DNA of 64,000 nt, from NCBI RefSeq assembly GCF_039614725.1, contig NZ_CP154859.1, positions 1,984,001 through 2,048,000 of the forward strand, given 5' to 3'. The position numbers and the translations under genes are program-made. The notes beneath the pieces are model-generated. The model was not told the origin of the DNA and made no database searches. It saw only the letters and a program-made list of their open reading frames with translations. How positions within the stretch are numbered: position 1 is the stretch's first letter; each line of letters opens with the position of its first letter. Shown here in pieces: positions 7,590-16,703 of the stretch. The DNA is from Thauera sp. JM12B12 (GTDB lineage Bacteria; Pseudomonadota; Gammaproteobacteria; Burkholderiales; Rhodocyclaceae).

Positions 7590-10303
7590 GCCTTGCGGTC
7601 TCCGGCCAGGCGCTTCAGGGCGTACAGGCGCTCCAGTGCCTCGCGTGGCGTGAGCGCATCCGGGTCGATGTCGGCAAGCTCGGTGAGCACCGGATGCGAC
7701 AGCGGCGCATCTTCGGCGTCCGGCAGCGCGGCGAACAGGTCGGCCTGCGGGCCGGCGTCGATCTCGCGGTTCTCCAGCGCGCGCAGCCGGCGCTTGGCGT
7801 CGCGGATCACCGCGGCCGGGATGCCGGCGAGCGCGGCGACCTCGATGCCGTAGCTCTGGCTCGCCGGGCCTTCTTCGAGCGCGTGCAGGAAGACGATGCG
7901 GTGGCCGTGCTCGACCGCATCCAGGTGCACGTTGGCGCACTCGGGGTAGTCGGCGTTGAGCCGGGTGAGCTCGAAGTAGTGGGTAGCGAACAGCGTCAGC
8001 GCGCGCGACTTCTCCAGCAGGTGGCGGGCGATCGCGAACGCGAGCGCGAGGCCGTCGAAGGTCGAGGTGCCGCGGCCGATCTCGTCCATCAGCACCAGGC
8101 TGCGCTCGGTGGCGCCGTGCAGGATGGCGGCGGCCTCGGTCATCTCGACCATGAAGGTCGAGCGCCCCGAGGCGAGGTCGTCCGAGGCCCCGATGCGGGT
8201 GAAGATGGCATCCAGCGGGCCGAGCTCGGCGGCGTCTGCCGGCACGAAGCTGCCGACGTGGGCGAGCAGGCAGATCAGCGCCACCTGACGCATGAAGGTC
8301 GATTTGCCGCCCATGTTGGGGCCGGTGATCATCAACATGCGCCGGGTGGCGGCCAGGCGCGCGTCGTTGCGGATGAAGTTCTCGACCTGGCGTTCGACCA
8401 CCGGATGGCGGCCGCCGACGATGGCGAGCCCGGGCGTATCGACGAAACGTGGCTGCACGTAGCCGTAGCGCAGCGCCGCTTCGGCAAACGCGGCGAGGCC
8501 GTCGAGCAGCGCCAGCGCGCGCGCGATGCGCTGCAGTGCCGGGATGTGGGCAGCGAGCACGTCCAGCACCTGATCGAAGAGCGCCTTCTCGCGCGCCAGC
8601 GCGCGCTCGTTGGCCGACAGCGCCTTGTCCTCGAAGGCCTTGAGCTCGGGCGTGATGTAGCGCTCGGCGTTCTTCAGCGTCTGGCGGCGCCGGTAGTCGT
8701 CGGGGACCTTGTCGGCGTTGGCGCGGCTGACCTCGATGTAGAAGCCATGCACCTTGTTGAACTCGACCTTGAGCCCGGGGATGCCGCTGCGCTCGCGCTC
8801 GCGCGCTTCCAGCGCCATGAGGAACTCGCCGCAATTGGTCTGGATGCCGCGCAGCTCGTCGAGCTCGGCATCGAAGCCGGGCGCGATCACGCCGCCGTCG
8901 CGCACCATGGCGGCGGGTTCGGCGGCGATGGCTTGCTGCAGCAGGTCGAGCGGCTCGGGAGCGATGGCGAGCGCACCGACGATCTCGGCCAGCAGCGGCG
9001 CCCGGCAGGGGGCGAGGGTGGCCGCGAGTTCGGGCAGGCGCAGCAGGCTCTCGCGCAGCGCCGAGAGGTCGCGCGGGCGCGCGCTGCGCAGCGCGATGCG
9101 GGCGGTGATGCGGTCTACGTCGGCGACACCGCGCAGCGCGCTGCGCAGGGCGAAGGCCATGCGGCCGTCGCGGCCGGCGAGGGCCAGACCGGCGGATGCG
9201 GTGTCGAGGTCCGGCTCCACCGCGCCACCGGTGTCCTCGCTCATCTCTGCCTCGGCCGTGCCTACCAGCTCCGCGACCGCCGCTTGGCGCGCGGCGGGCA
9301 CGGCGCGGTCGCGCAGTGGATGATGCAGCGCATGGCGCAGCCAGCGCGAACCCATGCTGGTCACGCAGGTGTCGAGCAGCGACAGCAGGGTGGGCGAGGC
9401 TTCGCCGCGCAGCGTCTCGGTTAGCTCCAGGTTGCGCCGGGTGGCGGCGTCCAGTCGCAGGGTCTCGGATTCGCGCTCGACGACGAGCCCGGTGACGTGG
9501 GCGAGGGTCTGGCGCTGGGTGGCCTGCGCGTAGTCGTACAGGGCCGCGGCGGCCGCCAGCGCCACCGGCAGATCCTCGACGCCGAAGCCGGCGAGGTCGC
9601 GGGTGCCGAAATGCGCGGTGAGCAGGCGCGCGCCGGTCTCGGCGTCGAACTGCCAGTCGGCCAGCCGGCGCTGGGCCGGGGCGAGCGCATCCAGCAAGGG
9701 CAGGGCGAGTCCATCGGGCACCAGCACCTCGGCCGGGCGCAGGCGCTCGAACTGCGCCTGCAGCGCATCCGACGGGCACTGCATGAGGCGGAAGTCGCCG
9801 TTGGCGAGGTTGAGCCACGCCAGCCCGAGCACGCCGCGGTGCAGGCTGGCCGCGAGCAGCAGCTCGTCGCGGCGGTCGTCGAGCAGCGCGGCGTCGGTCA
9901 GCGTGCCGGGGGTGACGATGCGGCTCACCGCGCGCTCCATCGGCCCCTTGGTCGCGCCGGGCTCGCCCACCTGCTCGGCGATCACCACCGATTCGCCGAG
10001 CTTTACCAGGCGGGCCAGGTACTGCTCGACCGCGTGGAAGGGCACGCCGGCCATGCGGATCGGCTTGCCGCTCGACTGGCCGCGGGTGGTCAGGGTGATG
10101 TCGAGCAGGCGCGCGGCCTTCTCGGCGTCTTCGAAGAAGAGCTCGTAGAAGTCGCCCATGCGGTAGAAGAGCAGGGTGTCCGGATGTTGCTGCTTCAACC
10201 GGAGGTACTGCTGCATCATCGGCGTGTGGGCGGCGATCTCGGCCTCGGTCAGGTCCGCGGGGCGGGGGGCGGTGGAGTCGTGCTGGGGCTTGCGGGTCGC
10301 CAA
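7586..10303 (-). CDS. mutS: DNA mismatch repair protein MutS
   Basis: Mismatch-recognition ATPase, 905 residues (E. coli has 853). The N-terminal mismatch-binding domain carries the Phe-x-Glu motif in [11 protein letters not shown]. The ATPase domain has Walker [11 protein letters not shown] (near 8315 on the map), [15 protein letters not shown], Walker [14 protein letters not shown] and the ATHYFELT motif. Extra length comes from about 17 added N-terminal residues and an acidic/Ala-rich insertion near residues 340-360 ([16 protein letters not shown]). The start appears to be TTG at 10303, with AGAGG 9 nt upstream. The next methionines lie within the conserved [13 protein letters not shown] block and would truncate the domain. 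It is divergent from the aspartic protease gene. Confidence 0.97.
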   Translation of the reverse strand: MATRKPQHDSTAPRPADLTEAEIAAHTPMMQQYLRLKQQHPDTLLFYRMGDFYELFFEDAEKAARLLDITLTTRGQSSGKPIRMAGVPFHAVEQYLARLVKLGESVVIAEQVGEPGATKGPMERAVSRIVTPGTLTDAALLDDRRDELLLAASLHRGVLGLAWLNLANGDFRLMQCPSDALQAQFERLRPAEVLVPDGLALPLLDALAPAQRRLADWQFDAETGARLLTAHFGTRDLAGFGVEDLPVALAAAAALYDYAQATQRQTLAHVTGLVVERESETLRLDAATRRNLELTETLRGEASPTLLSLLDTCVTSMGSRWLRHALHHPLRDRAVPAARQAAVAELVGTAEAEMSEDTGGAVEPDLDTASAGLALAGRDGRMAFALRSALRGVADVDRITARIALRSARPRDLSALRESLLRLPELAATLAPCRAPLLAEIVGALAIAPEPLDLLQQAIAAEPAAMVRDGGVIAPGFDAELDELRGIQTNCGEFLMALEARERERSGIPGLKVEFNKVHGFYIEVSRANADKVPDDYRRRQTLKNAERYITPELKAFEDKALSANERALAREKALFDQVLDVLAAHIPALQRIARALALLDGLAAFAEAALRYGYVQPRFVDTPGLAIVGGRHPVVERQVENFIRNDARLAATRRMLMITGPNMGGKSTFMRQVALICLLAHVGSFVPADAAELGPLDAIFTRIGASDDLASGRSTFMVEMTEAAAILHGATERSLVLMDEIGRGTSTFDGLALAFAIARHLLEKSRALTLFATHYFELTRLNADYPECANVHLDAVEHGHRIVFLHALEEGPASQSYGIEVAALAGIPAAVIRDAKRRLRALENREIDAGPQADLFAALPDAEDAPLSHPVLTELADIDPDALTPREALERLYALKRLAGDRKA

Positions 10304-10383
10304 CTGGAGAAACCTCTGAATAGCGCTGCTGTCGTGAGCAAAGGCAGGATTATGGCCATTAACGAAAGGATGCGTGATCGCCG

Positions 10384-10923
10384 ATGAGTACGCCGCAACG
10401 ATACCCGGGGCGCCCGGAAACCGAGACTCGCCGCATCGGCCGCACGCTGGGCCTGCTTGCGATCCTGGCCTTTCTGGCCCTGGGCTGGGTCAGTTTCGAT
10501 GCGGCGATCGAGCGCCGCGAGGATCCGAATCGGAATCTGGTGGTTGCGCCGGGCGCAAGCGAGCTCGTGCTCAAGCGCAACCGCGCAGGGCATTACCTGC
10601 TGCCCGGGCTGATCAACGGCCAGCCGGTGCGCTTCCTGCTCGACACCGGGGCGACGCAGGTTTCGGTGCCGGCCCACCTCGGCTCCGCGCTCGGCCTGCA
10701 GCCCGGGGCTTCGGCCTCGGTCATGACCGCCAACGGCAGCGTGACGGTGCGCCAGACGCGCATCGACCGTCTGGTGGTGGGGCCGTTCGAGCTGCGCAAC
10801 GTGGGCAGTCACCTGAACCCGGGCATGCGCGGCGACGAGGTTCTGCTCGGGATGTCGGCGCTGCGCCACCTGGAGTTCGTCCAGCGCGGGGACACGCTTA
10901 CCTTGCGCGTCCCCGGCGTGTGA
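10384..10923 (+). CDS. Membrane-anchored retropepsin-like aspartic protease (TIGR02281 type)
   Basis: A 179-residue protein with an N-terminal membrane segment ([20 protein letters not shown], about residues 20-39) and a single periplasmic retropepsin-like domain. The catalytic motif [13 protein letters not shown] gives the Asp-Thr-Gly triad. A single domain implies that it acts as a dimer. The later hydrophobic-Gly element of the fold is [12 protein letters not shown]. Proteins of this clan AA family are common in proteobacteria, and their physiological substrates are mostly unknown. It is divergent from mutS (80-bp gap) and converges on suhB. Confidence 0.85.
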   Translation: MSTPQRYPGRPETETRRIGRTLGLLAILAFLALGWVSFDAAIERREDPNRNLVVAPGASELVLKRNRAGHYLLPGLINGQPVRFLLDTGATQVSVPAHLGSALGLQPGASASVMTANGSVTVRQTRIDRLVVGPFELRNVGSHLNPGMRGDEVLLGMSALRHLEFVQRGDTLTLRVPGV

Positions 10924-10935
10924 GGCTCGGCGCGC

Positions 10936-11748
10936 TCAGGCGCGCATGGAGGCCGGGCGCCAGGCCTGGATGATCGGCAGCAACTGGCCGAAGATCTTCG
11001 GCGTGCCGGCCACCACGTTTCCGGTGGTGAGGTAGTTGGCCTCGCCCGACAGGTCGGACACGAGGCCGCCGGCTTCCTGGATCAGCAGCGCGCCGGCCGC
11101 CATGTCCCAGGGCGAGAGACCCATCTCCCAGAAACCATCGAAGCGACCCGCGGCCACGTAGGCGAGGTCGAGCGAAGCCGCGCCCGGCCGGCGGATCCCG
11201 GCGGTCTTCTGGGTGAGTTCCTTGAACATCGCCAGATACGCATCGACATTGTCGAACTGGCGGAAGGGGAACCCGGTGCCGATCAGCGCCTCGTTGAGCC
11301 GGGTCCGGCGCGAGACGCGGATGCGGCGATCGTTGAGGAAGGCGCCGGCGCCGCGCGAGGCCGTGAACATCTCGTTGCTGTTGGGGTCGTAGACCACCGC
11401 GTGCTCGAGCACGCCATTCTTCGTCTGCGCGATCGAGACCGCGTATTGCGGCATGCCGTGGATGAAGTTCGTGGTGCCGTCGAGCGGGTCGATGATCCAG
11501 GCGAACTCGCTCTCCTGGCCATTGAGTGGCCCGGACTCGCCGGACTCCTCTGCTAGAATCCCGTGCCCCGGGAAAGCGTCGCGAAGCACCTCGATGATGG
11601 CCTGCTCGGCGGCGCGATCGACCTCGGTGACGAAATCGTTGGGCGACTTGGACTGCACGGTCAGCAGATCGATCTGGGTCGACGCGCGGTTGATGACGGA
11701 CGCGGCGCGCCGGGCGGCCTTGACGGCGATGTTCAGGGTTGCATGCAT
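10936..11748 (-). CDS. suhB: Inositol-1-monophosphatase family protein SuhB
   Basis: Mg-dependent, Li-sensitive phosphatase of 270 residues. Motifs are EESGESG (metal Glu), [15 protein letters not shown] (the DPxDGT signature) and [17 protein letters not shown] (the C-terminal WDxAAG motif). In E. coli SuhB also binds the rRNA antitermination complex, so either role is possible. ATG at 11748. It is divergent from trmJ; the two genes are likewise divergent in several beta- and gammaproteobacteria. Confidence 0.94.
   Translation of the reverse strand: MHATLNIAVKAARRAASVINRASTQIDLLTVQSKSPNDFVTEVDRAAEQAIIEVLRDAFPGHGILAEESGESGPLNGQESEFAWIIDPLDGTTNFIHGMPQYAVSIAQTKNGVLEHAVVYDPNSNEMFTASRGAGAFLNDRRIRVSRRTRLNEALIGTGFPFRQFDNVDAYLAMFKELTQKTAGIRRPGAASLDLAYVAAGRFDGFWEMGLSPWDMAAGALLIQEAGGLVSDLSGEANYLTTGNVVAGTPKIFGQLLPIIQAWRPASMRA
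11551..11559 (+). promoter_or_regulatory. Possible extended -10 element on the plus strand inside suhB
   Basis: TGCTAGAAT lies antisense within suhB. It is followed by a CCCGTGCCC context very like that after the extended -10 element before the phosphorylase gene at 36496. If used, it would give a transcript leading to trmJ with a leader of about 320 nt. No good -35 is visible, and the sequence also encodes suhB residues, so it may be chance. Confidence 0.25.
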
Positions 11749-11886
11749 GCGAAGCGGTCTCGGTTAAAGAATCGGGCGCCTGCGACGCGTGCCCCGCATC
11801 CGGCGCTGCGACCTGGCGCAGTCCTTGCGGGCTTCACACGTTCCGGGCAGGCCGCCCGGCAAATTCGGAAAACGCGGAATTTTAAT

Positions 11887-12627
11887 ATGAATCGCCCCCT
11901 TGCGCTCGATCGTGTCCGTGTCGTGCTGTCGCGCACCAGTCATCCCGGCAATATCGGCGCGGCTGCGCGGGCGATGAAGACCATGGGACTGCGCGACCTC
12001 TGGCTGGTGGCGCCGGAGTCCTTCCCCGACGAGGTTGCGACCGCGCGCGCGTCCGGAGCGGCCGACGTGCTCGCTTCTGCCCGCGTGGTCGCCACACTCG
12101 AGGAGGCGCTCGCCGACACGGTGTTCTCGGCGGCGTTGACCGCAAGGCGGCGTGAGCTCTCGCTGCCGCGCATGCAGGCGCGCGACGCCGCGTGCGAGCT
12201 CGTCGCGCGCAGTGGCGATGGCATCGTCGCACTCGTTTTCGGCAACGAGACCAGCGGGATGACCAACGAAGAGGTCGGGCTGTGCAGCCTGCCGGTGACG
12301 ATTCCGACTGACCCCGATTTCTCCTCGCTCAATCTGGGCGCCGCGGTACAGGTGCTGAGCTACGAAATGCGCATGGCTGCGCTCGGCGAAGCGACCGCCG
12401 TTCTCGATGATGCCCAGGCCGAGCCTGCCACGCACGCTGACTTCGAAGGCTTCATGGCTCATCTGGAACGCGTGGTGACCGCGAGCGGCTTTCATGATCC
12501 GGCCAATCCCAAGCGCCTGCTGCCGCGCATGCGGCGCCTTTTCAATCGTGTGCGGCTCGAGAAGGAAGAGGTTGCGATTCTGCGTGGCATGCTCACGACC
12601 TTCGAGACGCCGAAGCGTCGCGGCTGA
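11887..12627 (+). CDS. trmJ: tRNA (cytidine/uridine-2'-O-)-methyltransferase TrmJ
   Basis: SPOUT-class RNA methyltransferase, 246 residues, that 2'-O-methylates position 32 of certain tRNAs. The SpoU motifs are visible: VVLSRTSHPGNIGAAARAM (motif 1), ALVFGNETSGMTNEE (motif 2) and SLNLGAAVQVLSYEMR (motif 3, the trefoil knot SAM site). The C-terminal helical extension (HLERVVTASGF and onward) is typical of TrmJ rather than TrmL. In many bacteria trmJ sits just upstream of the isc genes, as here. The ATG at 11887 sits 4 nt after the inverted repeat AAATTC/GAATTT (11861-11866 and 11877-11882). The ribosome-binding site is weak. Confidence 0.93.
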   Translation: MNRPLALDRVRVVLSRTSHPGNIGAAARAMKTMGLRDLWLVAPESFPDEVATARASGAADVLASARVVATLEEALADTVFSAALTARRRELSLPRMQARDAACELVARSGDGIVALVFGNETSGMTNEEVGLCSLPVTIPTDPDFSSLNLGAAVQVLSYEMRMAALGEATAVLDDAQAEPATHADFEGFMAHLERVVTASGFHDPANPKRLLPRMRRLFNRVRLEKEEVAILRGMLTTFETPKRRG

Positions 12628-12662
12628 GCATCAGCGCCGGTTCCGGGGCTTTCTCGGAGCAC

Positions 12663-12668
12663 TATAAC
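12663..12668 (+). promoter_or_regulatory. Possible -10 element of cysE
   Basis: TATAAC (5 of 6 to TATAAT) in the 124-bp gap between trmJ and cysE. No convincing -35 lies 16-18 bp upstream. It would give a leader of about 75 nt before the cysE ATG and it overlaps the start of the predicted IscR box. Confidence 0.4.
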
Positions 12669-12688
12669 CGATTAAAATTCTCGGGAAT
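12664..12688 (+). promoter_or_regulatory. Predicted IscR type-1-like box upstream of cysE
   Basis: A 25-bp element that, counted by eye, agrees with the E. coli type-1 IscR consensus (as I recall it) at about 20 of 25 positions. The ATA start, the CCGA core, the A/T-rich centre and the TCGGG arm are kept. That is as good as the upstream box before iscR. It overlaps the possible -10 of cysE, so bound IscR would be expected to repress. Confidence 0.45.
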
Positions 12689-12751
12689 TTGGCGGTCGAG
12701 CCGGTTGCGCTCGCCCATCCTTGAGCCGTTTTTCCCGTGGAGTTACCCAGC

Positions 12752-13507
12752 ATGTTCAGCCGCCTGCGTGAAGATCTGGCCAGCGTGCGCGAGCGCGATC
12801 CGGCCGCGCGCTCCACTTTCGAGGTGCTGACCTGCTATCCGGGCATCCACGCGCTGATGTTCCATCGTCTGGCTCATGCGGCATGGGGCCGGGGCTGGCA
12901 TTGGCTGGGCCGCTTCGTCAGTCATCTGAGCCGTTTCCTGACCGGCATCGAGATCCACCCCGGCGCAAGCATCGGGCGGCGGGTGTTCATCGACCACGGC
13001 ATGGGTGTGGTGATCGGCGAGACCGCCGAAATTGGCGACGACTGCACGATCTACCAGGCCGTCACGCTCGGCGGCACGTCCCTTTATCGCGGTACGAAGC
13101 GCCATCCGACCCTCGGTCGGGGCGTGGTGGTGGGTGCGGGTGCCAAGGTGCTGGGGGGATTCACGGTGGGTGATGGTGCCAAGATCGGATCGAATGCGGT
13201 GGTCGTCAAGCCGGTCCCGGCGGGCGCGACCGCGGTCGGAAATCCGGCCCGCGTCATCGATCCCGAGCGCGACGCCGCGCGCGAGCAGAAGGCGGAGCAG
13301 ATCGGGTTCAGCGCCTACGGGGTCACGCGCGACATGGACGACCCGGTCTCCAAGGCGCTGCATGGGCTGCTCGATCACTCGGTCGAGACCGATCGTCGCC
13401 TGCAGGCGATCATCGCGCGCCTGGAGGCGGCCGGCATCAAGCTCGACGAGGCGGTGGCCTCGGCGGACGATTTCGATGCCGGGCGCTTGTCGCGGATGGT
13501 CGATTGA
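12752..13507 (+). CDS. cysE: Serine O-acetyltransferase
   Basis: Makes O-acetylserine from serine and acetyl-CoA, the committed step of cysteine synthesis; 251 residues. The N-terminal SATase helical domain is followed by a left-handed beta-helix of hexapeptide repeats ([35 protein letters not shown]). It also has [27 protein letters not shown] turns and the AVGNPARVI acetyl-CoA region. The C-terminal tail (from about residue 185) is long and Ala/Asp-rich; E. coli-type feedback control uses the tail, but I cannot judge it here. ATG at 12752 is chosen with GGAG 9 nt upstream; a GTG 15 bp earlier is possible. Cysteine made downstream is the sulfur source for the isc genes that follow. Confidence 0.96.
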   Translation: MFSRLREDLASVRERDPAARSTFEVLTCYPGIHALMFHRLAHAAWGRGWHWLGRFVSHLSRFLTGIEIHPGASIGRRVFIDHGMGVVIGETAEIGDDCTIYQAVTLGGTSLYRGTKRHPTLGRGVVVGAGAKVLGGFTVGDGAKIGSNAVVVKPVPAGATAVGNPARVIDPERDAAREQKAEQIGFSAYGVTRDMDDPVSKALHGLLDHSVETDRRLQAIIARLEAAGIKLDEAVASADDFDAGRLSRMVD

Positions 13508-13559
13508 TTTCTCGCGTGCTGTCGTGGATCCAGGAAGGTGCGGCGACGGGTCGGGTGGA

Positions 13560-13584
13560 GTAGTTGACCGATTTTGTCGGGAAA
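13560..13584 (+). promoter_or_regulatory. IscR type-1-like box 1 (over the -35)
   Basis: A 25-bp element containing TAGTTGACC and TTGTCGGGAAA that agrees with the E. coli type-1 IscR consensus at about 20 of 25 positions by eye. It covers the -35 hexamer of the iscR promoter, so [2Fe-2S]-IscR binding should repress the operon, as in E. coli autoregulation. Confidence 0.72.
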
Positions 13585-13592
13585 TGTATAGT
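13564..13592 (+). promoter_or_regulatory. Sigma70 promoter of the isc operon
   Basis: The -35 is TTGACC (13564-13569) and the -10 is TATAGT (13587-13592), with an exact 17-bp spacer. It is the cleanest promoter in the window. The predicted start site is near 13599, giving a leader of about 80 nt before the iscR ATG. Both hexamers lie within or at the edge of the two IscR-like boxes. Confidence 0.75.
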
Positions 13593-13612
13593 TGAGCGAA
13601 ATGTTCGGGTAT
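13588..13612 (+). promoter_or_regulatory. IscR type-1-like box 2 (over the -10)
   Basis: A 25-bp element that starts ATAGTTGAG and ends TTCGGGTAT, agreeing with the type-1 IscR consensus at about 21 of 25 positions by eye. It begins within the -10 hexamer and lies 3 bp downstream of box 1, so two IscR dimers would sit side by side over the whole promoter. Confidence 0.72.
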
Positions 13613-13677
13613 TCGCGTGGCTTCCGCGCGCGATCGCTCGGGCGAGATCGTTTTCAGCATCCCTTCCAGGAGCGAGC

Positions 13678-14163
13678 ATGAGACTGACCACCAAAGGCCG
13701 ATTTGCCGTAACGGCGATGATCGATCTGGCTTCCCGCCAGGGCGACGGGCCGGTCACGCTGGCCGGCATTGCCGAGCGCCAGAAGATCTCGCTGTCCTAC
13801 CTCGAGCAGCTGTTCGGCAAGCTGCGCCGCCACGATCTGGTGAGCAGCGTGCGTGGGCCCGGTGGCGGATATCGGCTCGCGCGCGACATGGCCGAGATCA
13901 CCGTGGCCGACATCATCATCGCGGTGGATGAGCCGCTCGATGCCACCCAGTGCGGCGGCAAGGAAAACTGTCACGACGCTCACCGCTGCATGACGCACGA
14001 CCTGTGGGCCAATCTCAACAAGCGCATGTATGCCTACCTCGATTCGGTGACGCTCGATGCGCTGGTGAACCGCCGTGTCCGTCCGGATTCCGACATGGCC
14101 GTGCTGCGCAACATCCGTCGCCGCGCCGCGGTCGGGACTGTGCGCGAAATCGCGGCGATTTGA
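13678..14163 (+). CDS. iscR: Fe-S cluster assembly transcription factor IscR
   Basis: Rrf2-family regulator of 161 residues that senses the cell's Fe-S status through a [2Fe-2S] cluster. The winged-helix DNA-binding region includes LTTKGRFAVTAMIDLA and the recognition segment ISLSYLEQLFGKLR. The wing is VRGPGGGYRLAR. Cluster ligands Cys92, Cys98, Cys104 and His107 are all present with exactly the E. coli spacing. ATG at 13678 follows CCAGGAGCGAGC. It is the first gene of the isc operon and is preceded by a promoter with two IscR-like boxes, so autorepression is expected. Confidence 0.97.
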   Translation: MRLTTKGRFAVTAMIDLASRQGDGPVTLAGIAERQKISLSYLEQLFGKLRRHDLVSSVRGPGGGYRLARDMAEITVADIIIAVDEPLDATQCGGKENCHDAHRCMTHDLWANLNKRMYAYLDSVTLDALVNRRVRPDSDMAVLRNIRRRAAVGTVREIAAI

Positions 14164-14171
14164 GGCGGCAC

Positions 14172-15335
14172 ATGAGCTTTGCGCCGGTCTACCTCGACTG
14201 GAACGCGACGACGCCGCTCGACCCGGTCGTCCGTGCGGCCATGCTGCCTTGGCTCGGCGCCGCGGAGCCGGCGCGCTTCGGCAATGCCTCGAGCCGGCAC
14301 GAGTATGGCCGTCAGGCGCGTGCGGCGGTGGACGAGGCGCGCGCGCGCGTGGCCGCGGCGGTCGGGGCGCATGCGACCGAGGTCATCTTCACCAGTGGCG
14401 GTTCGGAGGCCAACAACCTGTTCCTCAAGGGAGCGGCGGCGACGATGAGGCCGGCCCTGGTGGCGGTGAGCGCGATCGAGCACCCGTGCGTGCGCGAGCC
14501 CGCCCGCCAGTTGCAGCGTGCCGGGTGGACGCTTCGCGAGATCGCGGTCGATGCCCAGGGGCGTATCGACGCCGCGGACTGGCAGGCGGTGATCGACGCG
14601 CGCCCGCGCCTGGTGTCGGCGATGCTTGCGAACAACGAGACCGGCGTGCTCCAGGACATCGCGCCGATGGCGGCAAGCGCACGCGCAGCGGGTGCATGGT
14701 TCCACACCGACGCGGTGCAGGCACTCGGCAAGATCGAACTCGACTTCCGCGCCCTTGGCGTGCATGCGATGACCTTGTCCGCCCACAAGCTTGGCGGCCC
14801 GCTCGGTGCGGGTGCTCTGGTGGTCGACAAGCGCGTGGAGCTGTCGCCGCTGATCGCAGGAGGCGGCCAGGAGCGCGGCCTGCGCTCGGGAACGGAGAAC
14901 GTCGCTGCCATCGTCGGTTTCGGTGTCGCCTGTGAGCGCGCGGTTTCGCGTCGGGCGGAGGAGGCGGTCCGGCTCGCCGCCTTGCGCGACGAGGTGCAAG
15001 CGGCGCTCGTGGAACTTGGCGCCAGCGTGTTTTCGGCTGGTGCGTCGCGCCTGCCCAACACGGTGTTTTTCGCCGTGCGCGATATCGACGGCGAAACGCT
15101 GGTGGGCAAGCTCGATCGCGCCGGCTTTGCGGTCGCCAGCGGTTCGGCCTGCTCGAGCGCCAACCCGGAGCCTTCGCACACCCTGCTGGCCATGGGTGTA
15201 GCGCCCGAGGTCGCGCGTGGTGCGGTGCGTATCAGCCTCGGTCGCGACACGGGTGCCGACGATGTGCGGCGCTTCATCGAAACCTTCGCCCGCGTCGTGG
15301 GCGAACTCAAGAATCTTGCCTCGGTGGCGGCGTGA
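14172..15335 (+). CDS. Second cysteine desulfurase, NifS/IscS-like
   Basis: PLP enzyme of 387 residues that should convert cysteine to alanine plus enzyme-bound persulfide. The PLP Lys206 is in LSAHKLGGP, the cofactor-stacking His104 in IEHPC, and the active-site Cys327 in ASGSACSSANPEP. It differs from the adjacent IscS in the Cys loop and lacks the C-terminal [13 protein letters not shown] motif through which IscS contacts IscU and other partners, ending shortly after VVGELKNLA. It starts 8 bp after iscR and precedes iscS. It is intact, so not a decayed copy. It may feed a different sulfur acceptor or act under other conditions. Confidence 0.9.
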   Translation: MSFAPVYLDWNATTPLDPVVRAAMLPWLGAAEPARFGNASSRHEYGRQARAAVDEARARVAAAVGAHATEVIFTSGGSEANNLFLKGAAATMRPALVAVSAIEHPCVREPARQLQRAGWTLREIAVDAQGRIDAADWQAVIDARPRLVSAMLANNETGVLQDIAPMAASARAAGAWFHTDAVQALGKIELDFRALGVHAMTLSAHKLGGPLGAGALVVDKRVELSPLIAGGGQERGLRSGTENVAAIVGFGVACERAVSRRAEEAVRLAALRDEVQAALVELGASVFSAGASRLPNTVFFAVRDIDGETLVGKLDRAGFAVASGSACSSANPEPSHTLLAMGVAPEVARGAVRISLGRDTGADDVRRFIETFARVVGELKNLASVAA

Positions 15336-15392
15336 GCCGTGCCACCAGGCCCTGACATCGATACACGAACAACGACTCTGCGGAGAGACGCA

Positions 15393-16604
15393 ATGCTGAA
15401 GTTCCCCATCTACCTCGACTATTCTGCGACGACCCCGGTGGATCCGCGCGTGGCGCAGAAGATGATCCCGTGGCTGACCGAGCATTTCGGCAACCCGGCC
15501 AGTCGCTCGCACGCGTTCGGCTGGGAGGCCGAGGCTGCGGTCGAGGAGGCGCGCGAGCAGGTGGCTGCGCTGGTCAATGCCGACCCGAAGGAGATCATCT
15601 GGACCTCGGGCGCGACCGAATCGAACAACCTCGCCATCAAGGGTGCGGCGCACTTCTATCAGGGCAAGGGCAAACACCTCATCACCGTCAAGACCGAGCA
15701 CAAGGCGGTGCTCGACACCGTGCGCGAACTCGAGCGCGAGGGCTTCGAGGCGACCTACCTCGACGTGCAGGAGAACGGCCTGGTCGATCTCGAGGTACTC
15801 AAGGCGGCGATCCGTCCCGATACCATCGTGGTCTCGGTGATGTTCGTGAACAACGAGATCGGCGTGATCCAGCCGATCGCCCAGATCGGCGAACTCTGCC
15901 GCGAGAAGGGCATCGTGTTCCACGTCGACGCGGCGCAGGCGACCGGCAAGGTCGAGATCGACCTGGATGCGCTCAAGGTGGACCTGATGAGCTTCTCCGC
16001 GCACAAGACCTACGGTCCCAAGGGGATCGGTGCGCTTTACGTGCGCCGCAAGCCGCGCGTTCGTCTGGAGGCCCAGATGCACGGTGGCGGTCATGAGCGC
16101 GGCCTGCGCTCGGGCACGCTGGCCACCCACCAGATCGTCGGCATGGGCGAGGCCTTCCGCATTGCACGTGAGGAGATGGCGGCGGAAAATGCGCGCGTCC
16201 AGAAGCTGCGCGACAAGCTGCTCGCCGGCCTCACCGACATCGAGGCGACCTACATCAACGGCGACCTCGAACAGCGCGTGCCGCACAACCTGAACATCTC
16301 CTTCGCCTACGTCGAAGGCGAGTCGCTGATCATGGCGATCAAGGACATCGCGGTCTCGTCGGGTTCGGCCTGTACCTCGGCGAGCCTGGAGCCCTCTTAC
16401 GTGTTGCGCGCACTCGGACGCAACGATGAGCTGGCGCATAGCTCGATCCGCTTCACGATCGGCCGTTTCACGACCGAAGAGGAGGTGGATTTCACGATCG
16501 GTCTGCTCCATCGCAAGATCGGCAAGCTGCGCGAGCTTTCGCCGCTCTGGGAAATGTACAAGGACGGTGTCGATCTGGACACCGTCCAGTGGGCGGCGCA
16601 CTGA
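15393..16604 (+). CDS. iscS: Cysteine desulfurase IscS
   Basis: Main housekeeping cysteine desulfurase, 403 residues against 404 in E. coli. PLP Lys205 lies in [12 protein letters not shown], His103 in KTEHKA and the persulfide Cys327 in [13 protein letters not shown]. The C-terminal partner-docking motif [13 protein letters not shown] is intact. It passes sulfur to IscU for Fe-S clusters, and in related bacteria to TusA, ThiI and others. ATG at 15393 follows CGGAGAGACG. The 57-bp gap after the first desulfurase gene shows no terminator. Confidence 0.97.
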   Translation: MLKFPIYLDYSATTPVDPRVAQKMIPWLTEHFGNPASRSHAFGWEAEAAVEEAREQVAALVNADPKEIIWTSGATESNNLAIKGAAHFYQGKGKHLITVKTEHKAVLDTVRELEREGFEATYLDVQENGLVDLEVLKAAIRPDTIVVSVMFVNNEIGVIQPIAQIGELCREKGIVFHVDAAQATGKVEIDLDALKVDLMSFSAHKTYGPKGIGALYVRRKPRVRLEAQMHGGGHERGLRSGTLATHQIVGMGEAFRIAREEMAAENARVQKLRDKLLAGLTDIEATYINGDLEQRVPHNLNISFAYVEGESLIMAIKDIAVSSGSACTSASLEPSYVLRALGRNDELAHSSIRFTIGRFTTEEEVDFTIGLLHRKIGKLRELSPLWEMYKDGVDLDTVQWAAH

Positions 16605-16703
16605 GCTTGCCGGCCGGCGCGCCGTTTCATCCTCTATTGAAGGCACCGCTGCCGTCAGGCCGCGGTCCAATGACTACAAGACATCCCCTGCAGGAGAAAG
16701 AAC

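Noticed and set aside
7694..9424. A 576-residue plus-strand frame opposite mutS
   Set aside because: Composition (Arg/Ala/Gly/Gln-rich) is typical of antisense frames in GC-rich genes, and no motif was seen.
6819..9818. A 999-residue minus-strand frame overlapping mutS
   Set aside because: It is an open shadow frame within mutS. Only the last 256 codons, from 7589, form a real protein.
14172..16604. Tandem desulfurase genes as a recent duplication
   Set aside because: The two proteins differ in length, Cys loop and C-terminus across the whole sequence, so they are old paralogues, not a recent copy.
14034..16670. An 878-residue minus-strand frame across both desulfurase genes
   Set aside because: Both plus-strand genes have all catalytic residues. 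The antisense frame is a composition effect.
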